A stretch of DNA of 42,163 nucleotides, taken from the NCBI GenBank assembly GCA_903888625.1, contig CAISUD010000045.1:1-42163 (forward strand), given 5' to 3'. The notes under the pieces are model-generated. The model saw only the letters and a program-made list of their open reading frames with translations, was not told where the DNA came from and did not search any database. The stretch comes from an uncultured bacterium (GTDB lineage: Bacteria; Patescibacteriota; Minisyncoccia; Phycocordibacterales; UBA9973). Positions 9,091-18,445 of this stretch are shown here, piece after piece. The number at the start of each line of letters is the position of its first letter. The first letter of the stretch is position 1. Position numbers and translations under genes: made by a program.

Positions 9091-10821
9091 TTACAAACTC
9101 TTTTCAGAGATTTCCTTTTTAAGTTTTGAGATTAAATCTAGTGTTGTGATATTTTCGGTTTTTTCTTTTCGTCCTTCGACAGTTAGCGTTTCAGAATCTT
9201 TTTCTTTGTCACCAATCACCACTAAGTAGGGGACTTTTTGCATTTTAGCATTGCGGATTCTTTTACCCAAGGATTCATTGGAAGCATCTAATTCTGTTCG
9301 GATGCCAGAATTTTTTAATTCTTTATAAACTTTTTCAGCATATTCACCTTGCTTTTCACTAATCGGCAAAACGACAACTTGCACTGGCGAGAGCCAGAGG
9401 GGGAAGGCACCAGCAAAATGTTCAATAATAATACCAATGAAACGTTCTAATGAACCATAAATAACTCGATGGATTACAACTGGAGTTTTCTTTTTTCCAT
9501 CTTTGTCTGTATACTCGAGTTCAAATCTTTTTGGTTGTTGAAAATCAAGTTGCATTGTACCCATTTGCCAATCTCGGCCGAGAGCGTCTTTCATAATAAT
9601 ATCAATTTTTGGTCCGTAAAAAGCACCGTCGCCTTCTGCTACAGAATATTCTTTACCAGATTTTTCTAAAACATTCCTTAATGCTTGTTCGGCTTTTTCC
9701 CAACTTTCGATATCGCCCATAAAACTTTCTGGACGAGTTCCTAAGCGAAATTTATATTCTAAATTAAAAATACCGTAAAAATCTTTACAAATTTTCATAA
9801 TATTTTCGTATTCACTTTCAATCATTTCCTCGGTAATGTAGTTGTGTGAATCATCTTGTTGAAAAGATCGACAGCGGAGAAGGCCATTCAAAGTACCAGA
9901 TCTTTCATAGCGGTGTAATCGATCAGTATCAGAAAGTCGCAAAGGTAAATCTTTATAACTTACTTGCATTGATTTAAAAACAATCATAGCATTTGGACAA
10001 TTCATCGGCTTGATGCCATAAATTTCATTTTCTCCCATATTAGCGATAAACATATCGTCTTTGTAATGGTCCCAGTGGCCAGAAATTTTCCAAAGTTCAG
10101 CTTTATTGACGAGAGGGCTCGCAATTTCTTGATAACCTAATTTTTCGTGTTCTACCCGCCAGTAATTTTCTAATTCTTTATATAAAATTAAACCCTTTGG
10201 CAACCAGTAAGGCATACCCGGGGCAGTTTCATGGAACATTAAAAGTCCGAGTTCACGTCCTAATTTTTTGTGATCCCTTTTTTCCGCTTCTTCTCGCAAA
10301 TTTAAATAATTTTCAAGTTCTTCTTTTGTTTCAAATGCGAGTCCGTAAATACGGGTAAGCATTTTATTTTTTTCATCTCCTCGCCAATATGCTCCGGCGA
10401 TGCGGTCGAGTTTGAAAGCATCAGTTTTTATTTCTTTGCTAGGATTTTCTAAATGTCCACCGCGACAGAGGTCAGTAAATGAGCCAGAAGTATAAAAAGT
10501 TATTTTTTCATTTTTGTCTTTTAACCCATCTATCAATTCTGTTTTGTATTCGTTACCCCCAAAATATTTTTTAGCTTCTTCAAAAGTTTTTTCTTCAACT
10601 GTAAATTCTTTCCAAGTTTTTAAAATTTCTCGCATTTTCTTTTCAATTTTTGGAAAGTCTTTTTCGGAAATGGGGGATTTAAGATCAAAATCATAATAAA
10701 AGCCATTTTCAATCACTGGGCCGATGGTCACTTTTGTCTCTGGATAAATTTCCAAGACCGCTGCCGCTAATAGATGCGCTAAAGAGTGTCTTAAATTGTG
10801 CAATTTATCATTATTTTCCAT
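9091..10821 (-). CDS. thrS: Threonine--tRNA ligase lacking the N-terminal TGS domain
   Basis: Starts directly at HNLRHSLAHLLAAAV; RCRSFQQDDSHNYI, VIHRVIYGSLERFIGIIIEH, anticodon-binding domain. Confidence 0.95.
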   Translation of the reverse strand: MENNDKLHNLRHSLAHLLAAAVLEIYPETKVTIGPVIENGFYYDFDLKSPISEKDFPKIEKKMREILKTWKEFTVEEKTFEEAKKYFGGNEYKTELIDGLKDKNEKITFYTSGSFTDLCRGGHLENPSKEIKTDAFKLDRIAGAYWRGDEKNKMLTRIYGLAFETKEELENYLNLREEAEKRDHKKLGRELGLLMFHETAPGMPYWLPKGLILYKELENYWRVEHEKLGYQEIASPLVNKAELWKISGHWDHYKDDMFIANMGENEIYGIKPMNCPNAMIVFKSMQVSYKDLPLRLSDTDRLHRYERSGTLNGLLRCRSFQQDDSHNYITEEMIESEYENIMKICKDFYGIFNLEYKFRLGTRPESFMGDIESWEKAEQALRNVLEKSGKEYSVAEGDGAFYGPKIDIIMKDALGRDWQMGTMQLDFQQPKRFELEYTDKDGKKKTPVVIHRVIYGSLERFIGIIIEHFAGAFPLWLSPVQVVVLPISEKQGEYAEKVYKELKNSGIRTELDASNESLGKRIRNAKMQKVPYLVVIGDKEKDSETLTVEGRKEKTENITTLDLISKLKKEISEKSL

Positions 10822-10873
10822 ACTTCTCTATATTATCACATTTTAAATAATTTGCATTTTAAAATAAAAAGAG

Positions 10874-10888
10874 TATACTATCTTCATT
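10874..10888 (+). promoter_or_regulatory. -10 TATACT 9 nt before the rpmF ATG
   Basis: TATACT at 10874-10879; ATG at 10889. Confidence 0.5.
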
Positions 10889-11122
10889 ATGGTAGTACGA
10901 ATGAGACATACAAAATCGCATACAGCCAACAGGCGTTCACATCATGCTTTAAAAAGCACTAATTTTGTGAAGTGCGAAAATTGCAAAGAATTGAAAAAAG
11001 GGCATACAGTCTGCTCGGCTTGTGGTTTTTACCGCGGAATGAAAGTTATTGATTTGATCAAAAAGATAGAAAAGAAGCAAAAGAAAGAAAAAGCAAAAAA
11101 AGCAGAATCAAAATTGAAATAG
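10889..11122 (+). CDS. rpmF: 50S ribosomal protein L32
   Basis: MRHTKSHTANRRSHHAL...CENC...CSACGFYRGMKVI. Confidence 0.93.
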   Translation: MVVRMRHTKSHTANRRSHHALKSTNFVKCENCKELKKGHTVCSACGFYRGMKVIDLIKKIEKKQKKEKAKKAESKLK

Positions 11123-11196
11123 GCATTAGGAAACTAGGCGTTAGGCATTAGCTAAATTAAAAAGCTAGAGCCTAAGGCCTAATAACTAGAGCCTTA
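11120..11196. repeat. Imperfect ~75-bp palindrome built from (T)TAGGC(G/C)TTAGGC units
   Basis: Left arm AGGCATTAGGAAACTAGGCGTTAGGCATTAGCT; reverse complement of right arm AGGCTCTAGTTATTAGGCCTTAGGCTCTAGCT. Confidence 0.75.
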
Positions 11197-11219
11197 AAAT
11201 TTTTAAAAAATTTTAAATT

Positions 11220-12149
11220 ATGGCAAACAGGCACCTTTCCAGATCAATAGTTCTACAAACCCTTTTTGAATGGGATTTCTTGTTTTCGGAAGAAAAAAAG
11301 ATTTGGACTAATGAAGAAGTAAAAGATGCATTAAATAGAAATTTAAAAGAATTCGCTCCAGGCTTGGAAGACGATGCTTTTGTGAATTCTTTAACTGAAC
11401 AAGTTTTCAAAAAACGTGAAGTTATCGATGAGATTATCGGCAAGGCAGCGCCTGAATGGCCGATAGATAAAATTTCAGTTGTCGATAGAAACATTTTAAG
11501 AATTGGCTTAGTAGAACTTCTTTTTAGTGATCGTAATCAAGTGCCACCGAAAGTGGCCATCAATGAAGCTATCGAACTGGCTAAAACTTTTGGTGGAGAA
11601 AATTCTAGTAAATTTGTGAATGGTGTCCTAGGAGCTGTCTATAAAGAAATCGGTGAACCAGGTAAAGATGAAAAAAGTAAAAAGAAAAAAGTACTAGATG
11701 AGCCAGTTGATATTACAAAATTGCCAGTAGAAAAAAAGGGTGGGGCACTCGTCTATGCAAAAAAAGGTAACAATTTTTATTTTGCCATGGTGCATGATGT
11801 TTTCGGTTATTGGACGATAGCCAAAGGCAGTATTGAAGAGGGAGAAAATGAAGAACAAGCAACAATTCGAGAGGTAAAAGAAGAAATTGGCTTAGACATT
11901 GTTATCAAAAATAAACTTGGTCAAAATGAATATATCGCTAAACATCCCGAGCAAGGAAAAATTTTAAAGAAAGTGACTTACTTTTTAGCCGAGAGTGAAT
12001 ATAAAGAATTAGTTTTAAAAGATTCTGGTGGACTCGATGGAGCTCGTTGGTTTCAGCTTTCTGAAATTCCAGAACTTCGTATTTATAACGATATTATTCC
12101 TCTTATTACCAAAGCCATTGAAATAATTTCAAAACAAAAAAATGATTAA
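11220..12149 (+). CDS. nusB: NusB domain fused to a C-terminal Nudix hydrolase domain
   Basis: NusB-like RHLSRSIVLQTLFEWDF...DRNILRIGLVELLF...VAINEAIELAKTFGGENSSKFVNGVLG; Nudix box GSIEEGENEEQATIREVKEEIGL. Confidence 0.88.
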   Translation: MANRHLSRSIVLQTLFEWDFLFSEEKKIWTNEEVKDALNRNLKEFAPGLEDDAFVNSLTEQVFKKREVIDEIIGKAAPEWPIDKISVVDRNILRIGLVELLFSDRNQVPPKVAINEAIELAKTFGGENSSKFVNGVLGAVYKEIGEPGKDEKSKKKKVLDEPVDITKLPVEKKGGALVYAKKGNNFYFAMVHDVFGYWTIAKGSIEEGENEEQATIREVKEEIGLDIVIKNKLGQNEYIAKHPEQGKILKKVTYFLAESEYKELVLKDSGGLDGARWFQLSEIPELRIYNDIIPLITKAIEIISKQKND

Positions 12150-12837
12150 CTTTGCAGATTTTGAGAAAAAAACAAAAATAGTTTTCAAAGACAAAAACTT
12201 ATTGAAACAAGCTTTTATTCATCGTTCCTATATTAATGAAAATCCTTCAGCTGGGCTTTCACATAACGAACGTTTGGAATTTTTAGGTGATGCAGTGCTA
12301 GAACTTATCACGACTGATTTTCTTTATAAAAAATATCCAAATTATGCTGAAGGTGAATTGACGGCTCTTCGCTCGGCTTTGGTAAACGCGATTATTATTT
12401 CCGAAGTTGCAAATAAGGCTGGAATGAATGATTTTCTTTTACTTTCGAAAGGCGAAACCAAAGATACTGGTAAAGCCAGACAATATATATTAGCTAATAC
12501 CTACGAAGCCTATGTCGGAGCGGTGTATTTAGATCAAGGTTATGATGTGGCTAATCAATTTATTACCAAAACGCTTTTGCCACATACAGATGAAATTGTT
12601 TCTAAAAAATTATGGCGGGATGCAAAAAGTTTAGTTCAAGAAAAAGCTCAAGAGTATGTCGGTTTTACTCCAGCATATCGAGTTCTGCACGAAACAGGTC
12701 CGGATCACGACAAACATTTTACTATCGGAATTTATTTTGGTGGAGAATTAATTGCTGAAGGTAAAGGTAAATCAAAACAAGAGGCTGAACAATCTGCCGC
12801 CATGGCCGCCTTAAAAATGAAAAATTGGTTGGATTAA
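12142..12837 (+). CDS. rnc: Ribonuclease III
   Basis: HNERLEFLGDAVLELI signature; C-terminal dsRBD (KGKSKQEAEQSAAMAAL). Confidence 0.95.
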   Translation: MINFADFEKKTKIVFKDKNLLKQAFIHRSYINENPSAGLSHNERLEFLGDAVLELITTDFLYKKYPNYAEGELTALRSALVNAIIISEVANKAGMNDFLLLSKGETKDTGKARQYILANTYEAYVGAVYLDQGYDVANQFITKTLLPHTDEIVSKKLWRDAKSLVQEKAQEYVGFTPAYRVLHETGPDHDKHFTIGIYFGGELIAEGKGKSKQEAEQSAAMAALKMKNWLD

Positions 12838-12838
12838 T

Positions 12839-15076
12839 ATGCGCTTAAAGAACTTAGAAATTAATGGTTTTAAATCTTTTCCCAAGAAAACAAACTTGGA
12901 TTTTAAGAGTCCGGTAGTTTGTATTGTCGGTCCAAATGGTTCTGGAAAATCCAATGTAGTGGAGGCTATTCGTTTTGCTCTCGGTGAACAATCTATCAAA
13001 TCAATGCGAAGTAAAGCCGGGGCTGATCTTATTTTTAAAGGTTCCAAATATTTACCAAAAGGTTCTAGAGCTAGTGTTGCTATTTATTTTGATAATGCAG
13101 ATAAAATTTTTAAACTTCAAAATGAAAATGGTGAAAATATAAATTTAGATTACGATGTTGTTTCTGTTGCTCGAGAAGTTTATGCTGATGGACTAAATAA
13201 ATATATTTTAAATGGCACCGAAGTTCGTTTGAAGGACATTAATGCACTACTGGCTTCGGTCAATATCGGTTCCTCTGGGCACCATATCATTTCACAAGGA
13301 GAGGCCGATAGAATTTTAAATGCCTTACCAAAAGATAGACGTGAAATGGTTGAAGATGCCCTCGGACTTAAAATTTATCAATATAAAATAAAAGAAACAG
13401 AAAGAAAGCTCGAGCGGACGACAAACAACATGAAAGAAGTTTCATTACTTCGCAGGGAAAATGCTCCGCATCTAAATTTTTTAAAAAAACAAGTAGAGAA
13501 ATTTGAAAAAGCGAAAGAGATGAAAGTTGAACTTTTAGAACTTTATCGCGAGTATTTGAAAAAAGAAAGTATTTATTTAGAAAAAGAAAAAACAAGTTTA
13601 TCAACTGACAAGAAGAAAGTCATAGCCGAACTTGAAATTGTCAAAGAAAAAATTTCTACAAATCCAGACGACAATCTTGTTATTGAAAATGAAAAAACAA
13701 ACAATCTACGAGCTTTAGAAGAGAAAATTTCTAAAATTCGAATGGTTAAAAATGAGCTTGAACGTAAGCTCGGCAGAATCGAAGGAATGATCGAGATGGA
13801 AGAAAAAAGGACAGTTAAACCAGAAAGATCAGAAAATGTCTCAATTCAAAGAGAAGAATTAGAATCTTTCTTGAAAGAAATGAACGAATATTTAGAAGAG
13901 GCAATCTATATCGATGTATTGGAAAACATTGCTCCAGTTTTGGGGAAGGTGCGAGATATTTTAAATAGATTTTCAAGAAATTTTAATCAAACAGACAACA
14001 CATCAATTTCTGATTCACAGATTGAGAATTTGAAAAATACTGAAAGAGAAGTGCAAAATGAAATAGATAAAATTGAACTAGAAGAAAAAAATATTTTTAC
14101 TTCCATAGAAAATTTAAAAAATGAAATTAATCAAGAGATAGAAGTAAATAGAGATAAAGAAAGAGAGAAATACACTTTTAAGGTGAAATACGGAGAACTT
14201 TCTTCTGCCTTGAATATTATTTTAGTAAAAGAAGAAAATTTGACTCGAGAACTGGAAATTTTTGAAAATGAAATAAAAGAAGGTGCTGGTTTTATTGGTT
14301 CAGAAATTTTAAGTTATAAGAATTTTGAAATTGTGGAAGAATTAATTAATAAGAGTAAACAAGAAGAAAACAGAAGAAGAATTGAGAGAATTAAAATAAA
14401 ATTGGAAGATGTCGGAGCTGGTGGGGGAGGAGATTTATTGAAAGAATTTGAAGAAGCCAATGAGCGAGATCAATTTTTAGCTAAAGAATTGGAAGATTTG
14501 TCTTTGAGTATTGTATCTTTGCGTACTTTGATGACTGATTTAAAAGAAAAGATTGATGTTTTGTTTAAAGAGGGGATTAAAAAAATCAATGTTGAGTTTC
14601 AAGAATTTTTCGCACTTATGTTTGGTGGAGGTACTGGGTCTCTCAATATTGTCACTGAACAAAAAAGAAAGAAAACAGACGATGAAGAGGGAGTTGAAGA
14701 AGACGATGATACTCCACCAGAACAAGGAATTGAAATAAATGTTTCTTTACCTCACAAAAAAGTAAAAGAATTGCAATCCCTTTCTGGAGGCGAAAGATCA
14801 CTCACTTCAATTGCGCTTCTTTTTGCTATGTCGCAAGTGAACCCCCCACCATTTTTAGTCTTAGATGAAACCGATGCTGCCCTTGATGAAGCAAATTCTA
14901 GAAAATATGGTGATATGCTCGAAAAACTTTCCAAGCGTTCTCAACTCGTTGTGGTCACTCACAATCGTGAAACCATGTCTCGTGCTGGCGTCCTTTATGG
15001 TGTCACCGTCGGCGCCGATGGAGCCTCCAAGCTCCTTTCCGTCAAATTCGATGAGGCTACTGCGATTGCAAAATAG
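12839..15076 (+). CDS. smc: Short SMC-family ATPase (745 aa)
   Basis: GPNGSGKSNVVEAIRFALGEQ (Walker A), LSGGERSLTSIALLFA, PPFLVLDETDAALDEAN (Walker B), coiled coil between. Confidence 0.9.
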   Translation: MRLKNLEINGFKSFPKKTNLDFKSPVVCIVGPNGSGKSNVVEAIRFALGEQSIKSMRSKAGADLIFKGSKYLPKGSRASVAIYFDNADKIFKLQNENGENINLDYDVVSVAREVYADGLNKYILNGTEVRLKDINALLASVNIGSSGHHIISQGEADRILNALPKDRREMVEDALGLKIYQYKIKETERKLERTTNNMKEVSLLRRENAPHLNFLKKQVEKFEKAKEMKVELLELYREYLKKESIYLEKEKTSLSTDKKKVIAELEIVKEKISTNPDDNLVIENEKTNNLRALEEKISKIRMVKNELERKLGRIEGMIEMEEKRTVKPERSENVSIQREELESFLKEMNEYLEEAIYIDVLENIAPVLGKVRDILNRFSRNFNQTDNTSISDSQIENLKNTEREVQNEIDKIELEEKNIFTSIENLKNEINQEIEVNRDKEREKYTFKVKYGELSSALNIILVKEENLTRELEIFENEIKEGAGFIGSEILSYKNFEIVEELINKSKQEENRRRIERIKIKLEDVGAGGGGDLLKEFEEANERDQFLAKELEDLSLSIVSLRTLMTDLKEKIDVLFKEGIKKINVEFQEFFALMFGGGTGSLNIVTEQKRKKTDDEEGVEEDDDTPPEQGIEINVSLPHKKVKELQSLSGGERSLTSIALLFAMSQVNPPPFLVLDETDAALDEANSRKYGDMLEKLSKRSQLVVVTHNRETMSRAGVLYGVTVGADGASKLLSVKFDEATAIAK

Positions 15077-15080
15077 TTAT

Positions 15081-15245
15081 TGACTTTTTATTACTGTGTG
15101 CTATATTTACATAGTATTTTGTACCTTAAAAATATCCATATTTTGTTTTTGTCTGGCTTCTTGGATGTCAAATTAATTGGTTTCTAAAGAGCTGGACAGT
15201 TGTCTTGCGAATAAAAAATATTCAAAAACATAAAAACAAAACATT
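15081..15245 (+). promoter_or_regulatory. Promoter (TTGACT ... TATATT) and ~130-nt structured leader, copy A
   Basis: Shares promoter and TTGTACCTTAAAAATATCCATATTTT block with copy B at 15862-16036; TGTCTGGCTTCTT/AAAGAGCTGGACA stem. Confidence 0.6.
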
Positions 15246-15659
15246 ATGAAGAAATTAATTTTGTTAACATTGGTGTTCTTAATACTAATGTTTAAAGTAA
15301 ACGCACAGACTTCAACTAAACCAAAAGCAGAATTAACTAAAAGTAACATTGAAGCCATGGAAAGTATTCTTAAATCTGAAAAAGAATCTCAGAAGTATTA
15401 TCTGAAATTAATTAAAAAAGCTGAGAAACTTTTAAGAAAACATCCAAATGCAATTTTTGTAAATTGTGCCGGAGCTTACGGATTTGGTTTGTTGTCTCAA
15501 ATCAGTGTTAATTATGCTGTAATTGCAATGCAACTCATTATTCCTGAATTGAATAATGAAACAAAAGCAAAAGTTCAAAAAATAGTTAACGAAATTAACT
15601 GCGAATATGAAGTAAATACAAAACTTTTAAACAAGCTAAAGGTATTAGGAGGAGGATGA
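15246..15659 (+). CDS. Small hypothetical secreted protein (signal peptide MKKLILLTLVFLILMFKVNAQ)
   Basis: Intact ORF with signal peptide, own promoter-like region and 3' terminator. Confidence 0.7.
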   Translation: MKKLILLTLVFLILMFKVNAQTSTKPKAELTKSNIEAMESILKSEKESQKYYLKLIKKAEKLLRKHPNAIFVNCAGAYGFGLLSQISVNYAVIAMQLIIPELNNETKAKVQKIVNEINCEYEVNTKLLNKLKVLGGG

Positions 15660-15681
15660 AAATAACGAAAAGTAATTTTAT

Positions 15682-15713
15682 AAAACCGTTGTGCAACGTG
15701 CAACGGTTTTTTT
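15682..15713 (+). terminator. Rho-independent terminator AAAACCGTTG..CAACGGTTTTTTT
   Basis: 10-bp stem followed by a T-run. Confidence 0.88.
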
Positions 15714-15861
15714 ATACAAATTTCTCTATCCTCTTATCAGTGAAAGATAGACTACTAACTAATCTCAAAACTTTATAGAGTCCTACTGGCAAGGAGATTT
15801 AGATTGTTGTGTTTGTAAAACCTTAGGTGATTCCAAGCTATTGAACCATTACGTTTTCCTT

Positions 15862-16036
15862 GACTTTTAACTTTAAATATGCTATACTTAATATAGACCT
15901 TGCACCTTGAAAATACTCATGTTTTTGATTTTTTGACATTAGATTATTGGATTTTTTCAGCTTATTTTTTTAAGTGATTTGGAAAAATTCAATAATCTAA
16001 CCAAATAAATTTTTAATAAACAAAAAAATCAAAATT
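15862..16036 (+). promoter_or_regulatory. Promoter (TTGACT ... TATACT) and ~140-nt structured leader, copy B
   Basis: CCTTGCACCTTGAAAATACTCATGTTTTT block as in copy A; long stem TTAGATTATTGGATTTTTTC / GGAAAAATTCAATAATCTAA. Confidence 0.6.
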
Positions 16037-16378
16037 ATGAAAACAACAATCAGCAACAAAGAAAAATTCAACGAAATTTACAAAAAAGAAAATCGTTGCG
16101 AGACAGCTGGTCTCGGAGTAATGAAACTGTTAATCTGCTTATTTGATTTCTCTTTATTGATACTGGGAATGAGAATGGCAGAAAATGAAAGTAATCCACC
16201 TATAATTCGTTTTGCAGGTGCAATACTTGTATTAGCAGTGGGCATTATTTATGTAATTGTAAATGTAAAATATTTGTCTTCTGGTGGATGGAAAATCGGA
16301 AAATTTTTATTTAAAATTTTGATCAAAAATGAAGAATTCAAATTTTACAACGATTACAATACTGGAGTGATCAAATAA
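16037..16378 (+). CDS. Small hypothetical membrane protein
   Basis: Two hydrophobic segments; own promoter-like region. Confidence 0.65.
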   Translation: MKTTISNKEKFNEIYKKENRCETAGLGVMKLLICLFDFSLLILGMRMAENESNPPIIRFAGAILVLAVGIIYVIVNVKYLSSGGWKIGKFLFKILIKNEEFKFYNDYNTGVIK

Positions 16379-16454
16379 TCAAAAAAACCATTAAGAAAGT
16401 TAATGAAGAGGGCATGACGAATAACGTTGTGCCCTTTAATTTTACCAATTTTTA

Positions 16455-18389
16455 TTACGGAGTGAGTTTTTTAATCGTCTCAAATTTTATTTTTTCTTCT
16501 TTGCCTTCGATTAGTTTGTCGGGCTGGAAAAATCGAGTTAATTTAACTGTATCTTTTTTTATAAACAAACCTCCATCTTTATATAATTTCATTTCTAACA
16601 ACATTCCTTGCATGGTATTTTTTGAAAAGCTTTGATCAAAAATAAAGTTGCCAAGTGAGTAAGCGATAAACCCATTTTTGTAAACTTCTGTATCTTCGAC
16701 AACATGCGGATGCGAACCAATAATAATTTTGGCTCCATCGTCTATCGCTTTATGAGCTAGATATTCTTGGCGAGCATTATGTTTTGTTTGATATTCAATT
16801 CCGAAATGGAAAGAGACAACTAAATCATCAACTTGTTTGGCTGCATTTTGAATAATCGTATCGAAGCTTGGGTCACTAGCGAGTAGTAGTCCGGCAGTAT
16901 TATCAGTGGCTGACATGCCATCAGGCCCGACATCCGAGAAAGCTAAGTAACCAACTTTTATTCCATTTTTTTCTATGATAGTCGGTTGTTTTGCCTCCAT
17001 CAAATTATTACCTCCTCCGGTATAAGCAATTTCATTTTCTTTCAAACGAGCTAGGGTATCTATATAAGCATTTATACCCCAATCACCGACATGATTGTTG
17101 GCAACCGACAAAACATTAAAGCCAGCTCCGACGAGAGCGGGGATGACCGAAGGATCCATTCTGAATGAATATAAATTATGTTTATCTTGTCCAAGATTTG
17201 AAACAGGACCTTCTAGGTTGGCAAAAGCAATATCAGCACTTTCAACTACGTCTAAATTTTTAAAAAGTTGGGAATAGTCTCCATTGAAATTTTTATTGAC
17301 TGAATTTTTTACTCCGCGATCAAGCATTATATCTCCACCAAATAACAAAGTCACAAAACTAGGTGTTGTATCTATAGTACTTTCTTCTTTGTTTTTTACC
17401 CAAGCAAGATTTGCATCTGTTTCTTTTCCATAATAAATATTTTTATTTAAATAATCATAAATGCTACTGACATCTTTTAATCTATCTGGACTACGTAGAA
17501 CGATAATCACTAGATTGCGATTGCCAGTTTCAGAAAGGGGTAGAGTAAAAATAGATAAAGCTGTTTGTAGGGCATGGCTCGTATAGCCCCTTTTGCCACC
17601 GAGATATCCGGGGAGGTCTAAAAATTGAGAAGTATTAAACCAAGTTTGATTTTTATTGTTGTAACTTTTATCAGTAGTTTTTTCTAGTAAGTCGGATTTT
17701 TCTGTTTTTAAATATTTAGCAAATTTAAAAAGATCAGAAGCCGTTGATTGATTTAGGGCAGAAAGACCACTTGGGTCAGCAAAAGAAGTAGCCGACATTC
17801 CTAAGTCCTGGACTTTTTGATTCATCTCATTAATGAAGGTTTCTCGGCCAGAATTTTCAGCTAGTACTTCAGCAGCATCATTACTTGATTCAAGTAAGAG
17901 GGGATAAATTAAATCACTAATTTTAATTTTTTGTCCTAAATGCAATTCGCCATTTTCACCTTCAGTGTTTAAGGCTCGAGCAGAGACTTTAGTTAGTGCA
18001 TTTTGATCTTGATTTTCAGTGGAAATGGTCGCTGTAAAAAGTTTTGAAACAGAAGCAATCGGATATTTTTGGTCAATGTTTTTTTGTAAAATTATTTCAC
18101 CAGTATCTAAATCTCCGACTAAAAAACTTTCCGCTTTTACGTTTGGTTGTTTATTTGGATTTTTTATAAAGTAAAATTCTGTTGGGGCAGAGTTATTTAT
18201 TTGCCCTTGACCTATTTGGACTGGTGAAAAATTATTAGCAGAGTTTTGATTTTGGCTTATTGGTTGGTAGCCGAAACTTTTAAAAGCGAGTGAGGCAATT
18301 AAAATACCAAAAATAACAAAAGCTACAATCCAGAAAAAATGTTTTAATTTAAATTTTTGTCCGTTGGTCATTATTTCTAAATATAGCAT
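16455..18389 (-). CDS. D-alanyl-D-alanine carboxypeptidase (S11-like) fused to a CapA-family metallophosphatase-like domain
   Basis: SVSK (SxxK), SSN, KRG in place of KTG; then LLFGGDIMLDRGV, ANLEGPVS, SVANNHVGDWG, GSHPHVVEDTEVY typical of CapA. Confidence 0.88.
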   Translation of the reverse strand: MLYLEIMTNGQKFKLKHFFWIVAFVIFGILIASLAFKSFGYQPISQNQNSANNFSPVQIGQGQINNSAPTEFYFIKNPNKQPNVKAESFLVGDLDTGEIILQKNIDQKYPIASVSKLFTATISTENQDQNALTKVSARALNTEGENGELHLGQKIKISDLIYPLLLESSNDAAEVLAENSGRETFINEMNQKVQDLGMSATSFADPSGLSALNQSTASDLFKFAKYLKTEKSDLLEKTTDKSYNNKNQTWFNTSQFLDLPGYLGGKRGYTSHALQTALSIFTLPLSETGNRNLVIIVLRSPDRLKDVSSIYDYLNKNIYYGKETDANLAWVKNKEESTIDTTPSFVTLLFGGDIMLDRGVKNSVNKNFNGDYSQLFKNLDVVESADIAFANLEGPVSNLGQDKHNLYSFRMDPSVIPALVGAGFNVLSVANNHVGDWGINAYIDTLARLKENEIAYTGGGNNLMEAKQPTIIEKNGIKVGYLAFSDVGPDGMSATDNTAGLLLASDPSFDTIIQNAAKQVDDLVVSFHFGIEYQTKHNARQEYLAHKAIDDGAKIIIGSHPHVVEDTEVYKNGFIAYSLGNFIFDQSFSKNTMQGMLLEMKLYKDGGLFIKKDTVKLTRFFQPDKLIEGKEEKIKFETIKKLTP

Positions 18390-18445
18390 AAAAAATTTGT
18401 TTTTTCTTTAAAAACCTCACCTTTATATTCATGTAAATTTAGAAT

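Noticed and set aside
15650-15665. Possible recoding of TGA as glycine (code 25)
   Set aside because: Conserved genes contain no in-frame TGA; TGA at 15657-15659 fits a normal stop under code 11.
15720-15860. Structured ncRNA between the two orphan genes
   Set aside because: No recognisable RNA family or strong stem apart from the terminator; insufficient evidence.
16414-16635. 73-aa plus-strand ORF after the orphan membrane gene
   Set aside because: Overlaps the 3' end of the carboxypeptidase-CapA gene on the opposite strand; no independent support.
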